Source of the DNA: RGIG3009 sp045630765
GTDB lineage: Bacteria > Bacillota > Clostridia > Oscillospirales > Acutalibacteraceae
Assembly: GCA_045630765.1 (NCBI GenBank)
Contig: JAZQTM010000082.1
Location: forward strand, 1-19,758
DNA: 19,758 nucleotides
Direction: 5' to 3'
Position numbers and translations under genes: made by a program. The notes below the pieces were generated by a model that worked only from the letters and a program-made list of their open reading frames with translations, searched no databases and was not told the DNA's origin. Of this stretch, positions 14,408 through 19,758 are shown piece by piece; the first letter of the stretch is position 1, and each line of letters starts with the position of its first letter.

Positions 14408-15532
14408 TTGAAAAAAGTTTTTTACTATTGTAACTTTCCTTCTCCCTATTATGTCGGGTTTTTGAACGAACTCGGAAAGCACTGTGAGCTGACGGCTGTA
14501 TTCGAGCTGGGAGCATCCAGCGAACGTGATGTAAGCTGGAAGCAGTTTTCTGCACCGAACATCAAGAAGCTGATCGTTATGCACGGCATCCAAACCAAAG
14601 CGGACATGGCGTTCTGCCCGCAGATCATTCGCTATGTCAACAAAAAGAAATACGATCACTATATCATCCATGATCCTGCCTCTCCCACGGGTATGTGGCT
14701 GATTTGGTATTTGAAGTTCAGAAAGATCCCCTTCATTCTCCAAAGTGAGGGAGGCTTTGGCGGCGATGGACAGACAGGTATCAAGGAAAAATACAAACGG
14801 GCGCTTATGTCCGGAGCAAAGCTGTATGTAAGCACCATGAGCTATGAACGGGAATATTTTCGGGCGTACGGCGCGACGAAGGAAACGCTTTATCGCTATC
14901 CGTTTGCGTCCTTTTATGAGCGGGACATTCTGCCGGTGCCGTTGACACCCGCCGAGAAACAAGCCATCCGCGACCGGCTCGGCATCCGTGAGAAAAAAGT
15001 TATCGTGTCGGTAGGCCGGATTATCGCTTCCAAGGCGTATGATGTTTTGTTGGAAGCGGTCAAGGACATCCCGCGCGACGTAGGGGTGTATATCATCAGC
15101 GGGAAAGCCACGCCCGACTTGCAAAAACTTGTGGACGACTATGCGCTGAGCAACGTTCATTTTGTGGAGTTTATGTCCAAGGATCGCTTGTGGGACTATT
15201 ACCAAATGGCGGATTTGCTGGCCTTGCCTACCAGAATGGACACTTGGGGTTTGTTTGTAAACGAGGCGATGGCTAACGGCTTGCCGGTCATTACCACAAA
15301 CAAGTGTGTTGCCGGGTTAGAGCTGATTGAGGATAACGAAAACGGGTTTCTTATCGACGTGGATGACGCGGCTGCCTTGACCGATCGCATCCGGTGTCTG
15401 CTGAATGACGATGCGTTGAGAGCGAAGATGGCTGTCAACAACATTGAGAAAATTCGGTGGTATACCTTTGAACAGCAGGCGAAGGTTACCATGGAGGCTT
15501 TGGGATTTGTCGATACGATAAAGGAGAAATAG
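14408..15532 (+). CDS. GT4 glycosyltransferase
   Basis: This 374-residue protein carries a GT-B fold with the GT4 donor site: IVSVGRIIASKAYDVLLEA in the middle, then DTWGLFVNEAMANGLPVITT and CVAGLELIEDNENGFLI, in which the first Glu and second Glu lie in the E-x7-E-like region near the C-terminus. It starts with TTG at 14408, supported by a perfect AGGAGG at 14392-14397 10 bases upstream. Its 5' end is AT-rich (19 of 60 G/C in line 14401, counted by hand). It lies 29 bases past the amidotransferase, and the two share this composition. The sugar specificity cannot be read from sequence. Confidence 0.85.
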   Translation: MKKVFYYCNFPSPYYVGFLNELGKHCELTAVFELGASSERDVSWKQFSAPNIKKLIVMHGIQTKADMAFCPQIIRYVNKKKYDHYIIHDPASPTGMWLIWYLKFRKIPFILQSEGGFGGDGQTGIKEKYKRALMSGAKLYVSTMSYEREYFRAYGATKETLYRYPFASFYERDILPVPLTPAEKQAIRDRLGIREKKVIVSVGRIIASKAYDVLLEAVKDIPRDVGVYIISGKATPDLQKLVDDYALSNVHFVEFMSKDRLWDYYQMADLLALPTRMDTWGLFVNEAMANGLPVITTNKCVAGLELIEDNENGFLIDVDDAAALTDRIRCLLNDDALRAKMAVNNIEKIRWYTFEQQAKVTMEALGFVDTIKEK

Positions 15533-15533
15533 C

Positions 15534-16712
15534 GTGAATATCTTATACGTTGCCAACACCTGTTCCCGAGAAAAATATCGAGAATATATCGAAAGCAAGG
15601 GTTCGCGTGGGTCTCAGCAGGCACAAAAGTACAACCTGCTGTTGGCAGAAGGACTTGCCGCTTGCGGCGCCAACGTCCGAATGATTTCCACGCGTCCTAT
15701 CAACCGCGCGGTGGACAAGCGTCGCTGGTTCAAGGGGGAACGCGAGAGGGTAAACGGCGTGGAGTTTCGATACGTACCGTTTATCAACTATCCTATTTGG
15801 CGCAATATTTGCTTGTGTTTTGGTGTGTTTGGTCGCGTGCTGTTTTCACGTTGTAAGCGCAACGAAACGGCGATCGTGTGCGATGCGCTGAATATTTCGG
15901 CGACATTTGCTGCCTACATAGCCGCTGCATTGCGCGGATTTAAAACGGTGGGGATTGTGACTGACGTGCCGGGACAATTTTCCGGTTTTGCTCACCTGTC
16001 TCGCAACCAGAAACTGAACCTTTCCATCATGCGTCGTTCGGATAGCTTTTTGCTGCTGACCGAGCAGATGAACGAGATCGTCAACCCGAAAGGCCGCCCG
16101 TATATCGTACTGGAGGGTCACGCCGATACCGCGATGGCACAGGTGGAAAACGTGTTATCCGAAAAAGCGGAGCAGAAAATATGCTTGTATGCCGGCTCGT
16201 TGATGAAAGTGTACGGTATCGGGTATTTGGTGGAGGGCTTTATTAAGGCCAACGTGCCAAACACCGAACTGCACGTATACGGCGACGGCAACTTTGTGCC
16301 GGAATTGACCGAACTTTGCAAACAATATCCGCAGGTCAAGTACCACGGCATTGCCCCCAATACCGAGATCGTGAAAGCGGAGCTTGCAGCGACACTGCTC
16401 GTCAATCCCCGCCCGACGAACGAGGAATTTACCAAATATTCTTTCCCATCCAAGAATATGGAATATATGGCGTCTGGCACGCCGGTGCTCACCACCAAAC
16501 TGCCCGGCATGCCGGCGGATCATCTGCCGCACGTGTATCTCATTGAAGACGAAACCGCCGACGGTATTGCCAACGTGCTCGGTGACTTGTTGACGCGTGA
16601 CGCGTCCGAACTGCACGAAAAGGGCAGAGCCGCCAAAGCGTTTATTTTAGAAGAGAAAAACAACGTCAGCCAAGCGAAAAAATTGCTCGGCTTGTTGGAG
16701 TCGCTGGTATGA
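15534..16712 (+). CDS. GT4-type glycosyltransferase
   Basis: This 392-residue protein has two Rossmann-like halves. The N-half begins MNILYVANT and holds VTDVPGQFSGF, the second half has CLYAGSLMKVYGIGYLVEGF, VYGDGNFVPEL and FPSKNMEYMASGTPVLTTKLPGM, typical GT4 donor-binding features. A GTG start at 15534, one base past the preceding stop, has AAGGAGA at 15521-15527. The stop overlaps the next ATG (ATGA at 16709-16712), so it is coupled to the next transferase. Sugar and linkage unknown; it likely adds a later residue of the repeat. Confidence 0.82.
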   Translation: MNILYVANTCSREKYREYIESKGSRGSQQAQKYNLLLAEGLAACGANVRMISTRPINRAVDKRRWFKGERERVNGVEFRYVPFINYPIWRNICLCFGVFGRVLFSRCKRNETAIVCDALNISATFAAYIAAALRGFKTVGIVTDVPGQFSGFAHLSRNQKLNLSIMRRSDSFLLLTEQMNEIVNPKGRPYIVLEGHADTAMAQVENVLSEKAEQKICLYAGSLMKVYGIGYLVEGFIKANVPNTELHVYGDGNFVPELTELCKQYPQVKYHGIAPNTEIVKAELAATLLVNPRPTNEEFTKYSFPSKNMEYMASGTPVLTTKLPGMPADHLPHVYLIEDETADGIANVLGDLLTRDASELHEKGRAAKAFILEEKNNVSQAKKLLGLLESLV

Positions 16713-17908
16713 ACAAGAAAAACATTCTGCTCGTTTACCACGAAATGATCGTGGGCGGTTCCACCACCGCGCTGTTAGCGTTTTTAAATACGCTGGATAA
16801 AACGAAATACGACGTCGACCTGCAACTCTATCATAACCGCGGCCCGTTGTTGGATCAGATTCCCGAAGGCGTCCGGCTGTTGCCGCCTGCCAGCCGCTAC
16901 GAAGGCAAGCTCGGCCGCCTGATCAAAAACGCCAAATACGTGCTGACCGGTGCGGCACTTCGCGCGTATCGTTTCAACCGCCGGCACGGCAAGCGCGGGA
17001 TGTTGGGACCGGTCTATGGGGATTTTCAGGCCAAATACTTGTCTCGTAAAAGCTCTCAGCACTACGACGTTGCCATCGGCTTTTTGGAGGGCTGGTCGGC
17101 GCGGTATACCGCGTTTTGCACCAATGCCGATAAGAAACTCGCGTGGTTGCATTCGACCTTTGCCAACATCACTTCTACCCCCGACGGCGAAAAACCGTGG
17201 ATGGAGAAGGTGGATAACGTCGTGTTCGTGACCGACGCGTGTACCGAAGCGTTCAAGAAAACCATGCCGGAGTACGCCGATAAAGCGATCACGGTTTACA
17301 ACATCGTGGACAGCGACTTGTTGCGCCGACGTGCCGAACGGGGCGATGAACAGGACGACGCCTACCGCCGATTCAAAGAAGCGGACACGTTCAAGCTGGT
17401 CACCGTTTGCCGCGCTACTATTCAGGTCAAGGGTATGGATCGCATGATCGCCTGTGCCAAAGAACTCAAAGCATCCGGTCAACCGTTTACCTGGTTGGTG
17501 ATCGGTGACGGTCCCGACTATGCGGCATTTTGCGATAGGATTGAAAAAGCCGAACTTAGCGACTGTATGGCGGCAATCGGCAATCGGCTGAATCCGTATC
17601 CGTTTATGAAAGAGGCCGACGTATTTTGCATGCTCTCACGGTACGAGGGCAAGCCGATGGTGGTCACCGAAAGCATGATCCTCGGCGTACCGCCGTTTGT
17701 GACACAGTACCTCTCGGCACCCGAACAGATCCAAAACGGGACGGAGGGCGTCATCGTGCCGAATCAAAACGATAGCGGCATGGCCGACGTATTGCTGGAT
17801 TACATGGCGCATCCCGAAAAATTGGACAAGATAAAGACTTATCTGCTCGCGCACGAATACGGCAACGAGTCGTACATGCGCGAGATCGAATCGAAATATC
17901 TGATTTAG
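16709..17908 (+). CDS. GT4-type glycosyltransferase
   Basis: This 399-residue protein starts with MNKKNILLVYHEMIVGGSTT, where the Gly-Gly-Ser loop is typical of GT4 acceptor domains. The C-half shows FKLVTVCRATIQVKGMDRMI, IGDGPDY, FMKEADVFCMLSRYEGKPMV and VTESMILGVPPFVTQY, a GT4 donor site. It overlaps the previous gene by ATGA; GGAG at 16697-16700 precedes the ATG. It is the last of four GT4-type enzymes, so together with the initiating transferase at least five sugars per repeat are possible (inference). Confidence 0.83.
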   Translation: MNKKNILLVYHEMIVGGSTTALLAFLNTLDKTKYDVDLQLYHNRGPLLDQIPEGVRLLPPASRYEGKLGRLIKNAKYVLTGAALRAYRFNRRHGKRGMLGPVYGDFQAKYLSRKSSQHYDVAIGFLEGWSARYTAFCTNADKKLAWLHSTFANITSTPDGEKPWMEKVDNVVFVTDACTEAFKKTMPEYADKAITVYNIVDSDLLRRRAERGDEQDDAYRRFKEADTFKLVTVCRATIQVKGMDRMIACAKELKASGQPFTWLVIGDGPDYAAFCDRIEKAELSDCMAAIGNRLNPYPFMKEADVFCMLSRYEGKPMVVTESMILGVPPFVTQYLSAPEQIQNGTEGVIVPNQNDSGMADVLLDYMAHPEKLDKIKTYLLAHEYGNESYMREIESKYLI

Positions 17909-17919
17909 GTGGTTTGACA

Positions 17920-19236
17920 ATGAACGGTACCCTTACCTCACAGACAACAAAAGATACCACCATACGTTGCGGCAACTGGACCTTTCCGCTGAGTAACGTA
18001 TGGCTGGTGATAATATTTGCCTGTACACTGGCGACCGGCTTTTTACCGGAAACATTGCTGTCGCTGGTGATGCTGGGCTCTTCGGCGTTGCTTGTCGGCA
18101 GTCGGAAGATTCATCTGGTGTATCCCGTCATGCTGTTCTACTACTCGGTGTTTGGATTGCTGGCCGGCATGTCCATCTATCGGTGGTTCACCTTCATCTT
18201 CCTATTCGTCGCGCTGTTAGAGCAACGAACCCTCAAACTGTTTCAAGTGCGGCAGATCCTGCCGTTTTTCCTGTTCGTGGCGTACTGTGTTGTCATCATT
18301 ATGCCGGACAGCCTACAGCGCACTGTGTTTGCCGTGATGGATATGGCCTGTATTTTGGTGCTCATTAACCATTATCTGCAAACACTGGAGTCGGTCAAAG
18401 GATTCTTTACCGGCTACGTGATCGCCGCTTTGATGGCGTACGTTACCGGCCTGCAAGGCGACGTGATGGAACAGGTCACCATGATGAACGGCGAGATCGT
18501 CACCTTGGAACGTAACTGCGCCACCTTTGAAGACCCCAACTACATGGGCTTTTTCTACACCGTGGCGGTGTTCGCCATGGTTGCCTTAAAATTATTCAAC
18601 CCGAAGATCCGCGTGGCGTTGGTCGTGGTGCTGTACGCCATGCTGTTCTCCAGCTTGAGTCTCACCGCCATCATCGTCAACACGGCGCTGTGGCTGGTGT
18701 ACCTGATGATCACCAAAAAGATCAATTTCAAGAGCTTGGCCGTGATCGTCGCGGTCATCGCCGCCCTGGTCGGTTTGTACCAGTACGGGTTAAAGCACCC
18801 CGACACGGCAGTGATCGGTGACTTGTCCGTTCGTATCGAAGAAAAACTCGACGAGAGCGAATCCGGCGACTACGATTTCCTTACCTCCGGTCGCACCTCA
18901 CTGGTCAAACGCCATTGGGAATATTACACCAAACAGCCGCTGCTCAAACAGATTTTCGGTATGAACGCCGCCAGTGCACTGAAAACCGAACTTGGCTCGT
19001 TGCGCGTAGCGGCACACAACGATTATATCGACTTGTTGCTCAACGTCGGGCTGGTCGGCACCTTTATCATGCTTGGCTTTTTCTTTCTCAACCTGCGGGC
19101 GGCGTTTCAAACCTATCGCCAAGAGGGCGATACGCGCGCAATGTGCATTGTCATGTGCAAGCTGGTATGGATGGCCTATGCCTTTACCCTTACTATGTAC
19201 GGTGATTGGCGCTTTTGGCTGTGCTTTTTCATGTGA
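17920..19236 (+). CDS. O-antigen polymerase/ligase-like membrane protein (Wzy/WaaL fold)
   Basis: This 438-residue protein has about ten hydrophobic segments, starting near residue 23, with a large loop at about 295-380. In that loop SGRTSLVKRHW (from residue 323) and AHNDYIDLLLNVGLVG (H366) match the conserved features of Wzy/WaaL proteins, which either polymerise lipid-linked repeats or join glycans to a carrier. In this operon polymerase is more likely. The ATG at 17920 has AGGTGG at 17907-17912; a TTG at 17914 in frame is too close to the ribosome binding site. The C-terminus after the last hydrophobic segment is short (WLCFFM), which could be natural. Confidence 0.8.
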   Translation: MNGTLTSQTTKDTTIRCGNWTFPLSNVWLVIIFACTLATGFLPETLLSLVMLGSSALLVGSRKIHLVYPVMLFYYSVFGLLAGMSIYRWFTFIFLFVALLEQRTLKLFQVRQILPFFLFVAYCVVIIMPDSLQRTVFAVMDMACILVLINHYLQTLESVKGFFTGYVIAALMAYVTGLQGDVMEQVTMMNGEIVTLERNCATFEDPNYMGFFYTVAVFAMVALKLFNPKIRVALVVVLYAMLFSSLSLTAIIVNTALWLVYLMITKKINFKSLAVIVAVIAALVGLYQYGLKHPDTAVIGDLSVRIEEKLDESESGDYDFLTSGRTSLVKRHWEYYTKQPLLKQIFGMNAASALKTELGSLRVAAHNDYIDLLLNVGLVGTFIMLGFFFLNLRAAFQTYRQEGDTRAMCIVMCKLVWMAYAFTLTMYGDWRFWLCFFM

Positions 19237-19305
19237 TCTTATGTGGTCAACGTTAAAGAGTAAAACCCACAGAACGAATACCATATAAAACAGAGGAGAG
19301 TTTGC

Positions 19306-19758
19306 ATGTTGAGACGATTGTTGAATAAAAGACGGATGCGCAATATACGGCGTTCGTTCGCGGCACATGCCGTTTGTACCGGCAACGTTGTATTTTTGCC
19401 GAGTGCCTCATGTCGCAATACGGGACCGGCGAACCACGTTTGCATCGGACATCATTGCACGGTGGGCGCGGCGTTTATTGCGCTAAACGGCGGAAAGATC
19501 GAGGTGGGGGACAATACCTATATCGGCCCTTTCACCAGCCTACAGGCTAAACAGGAGATTCGTATCGGCAACAACGTGATCATCGCCAACGACGTGCTGA
19601 TCATTGACAATAATAACCACCCGACCGATCCGGCTATGCGCCTTCAAATGAGCGCGTGTGCTGATTTTATGCATGATCCGCTATGGTCGTGGGAAACGGC
19701 AGACAGCGCTCCCGTTGTGATCGAGGATAACGTGTGGATCGGGCGCGATTCCCGCATA
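19306..19758 (+). CDS. hexapeptide-repeat (left-handed beta-helix) acyltransferase, cut by the window end
   Basis: The first 151 codons are present and the frame is open at the edge. The start ATG at 19306 has AGAGGAGAG at 19292-19300. After a basic N-terminus (MLRRLLNKRRMRNIRR), hexapeptide repeats begin near residue 30 (HVCIGHHCTVGAAFIAL, KIEVGDNTYIGPFT, EIRIGNNVIIANDVLI), then a loop NNNHPTDPAM that should hold the catalytic His, and again VVIEDNVWIGRDSRI. This is the layout of O-acetyltransferases of the NodL/WcaF/Maa class. It probably acetylates a sugar of the repeat. What follows past 19758 is not visible. Confidence 0.88.
   Translation, partial: MLRRLLNKRRMRNIRRSFAAHAVCTGNVVFLPSASCRNTGPANHVCIGHHCTVGAAFIALNGGKIEVGDNTYIGPFTSLQAKQEIRIGNNVIIANDVLIIDNNNHPTDPAMRLQMSACADFMHDPLWSWETADSAPVVIEDNVWIGRDSRI

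Noticed and set aside
19284..19289. TATAAA as a promoter -10 before the acetyltransferase
   Set aside because: No -35-like hexamer lies 16-18 bases upstream, so chance A/T is more likely.

Overview
This window looks like a Gram-positive, gut-type Clostridia genome, most likely in or near the Oscillospiraceae. That assignment is an inference. It rests on strong AGGAGG-type ribosome binding sites, a clean SigA-type promoter, GC around the mid-50s percent by eye, a firmicute phage capsid type, a ChW-like endolysin, and GC-rich composite palindromes of a style I associate with that family. All supported genes lie on the + strand. No tRNA, rRNA, CRISPR array or insertion sequence was seen.

Region 1 (about 1-8765) is the structural and lysis half of a short-tailed (podovirus-like) phage or prophage. 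In order it holds a leader with three hairpins, an HK97-fold major capsid protein, a portal, a P22 gp4-like head-completion adaptor, a P22 gp10-like tail hub, an Ala/Lys-rich helical protein, a BppU-like baseplate/fibre protein with a collagen-like GEKGDTP turn, an AT-rich distal tail protein, a 56-residue protein, an M23 endolysin with ChW-like repeats, an XhlA-like protein and a small phi-LC3-type holin. A strong Rho-independent terminator follows. No tape measure or major tail tube gene lies between the portal and the fibre genes, which fits a short tail. Most genes overlap by ATGA or sit close together, so the region reads as one late operon.

Region 2 (about 8790-19758, running off the window) is a surface-polysaccharide (capsule or glycan) operon. 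It starts from a consensus promoter with an extended -10, only 25 bases past the phage terminator. The genes are a DegT-type sugar aminotransferase, a small PglC-like phosphoglycosyl transferase, an ATP-grasp ligase, a WbuB-like GT4, a WbpG/PseA-like N-acetyl sugar amidotransferase, three more GT4-type glycosyltransferases, a Wzy/O-antigen-ligase-like membrane protein and a truncated hexapeptide acetyltransferase. Together they would make an amino sugar, start the chain on undecaprenyl phosphate, add four or more sugars, convert an acetamido group to an amidine, polymerise the repeats and O-acetylate them. The sugar dehydratase, the flippase and any chain-length or tyrosine-kinase genes are not in the window.

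The points most worth a second look are the phage/capsule junction with its promoter, the ATP-grasp gene where an acetyltransferase would be expected in a bacillosamine-like module, the amidotransferase without visible HisH/HisF-type partners, the AT-rich receptor-binding island in the phage, and the capsid-before-portal gene order with GC-rich hairpins on each side of the capsid gene.
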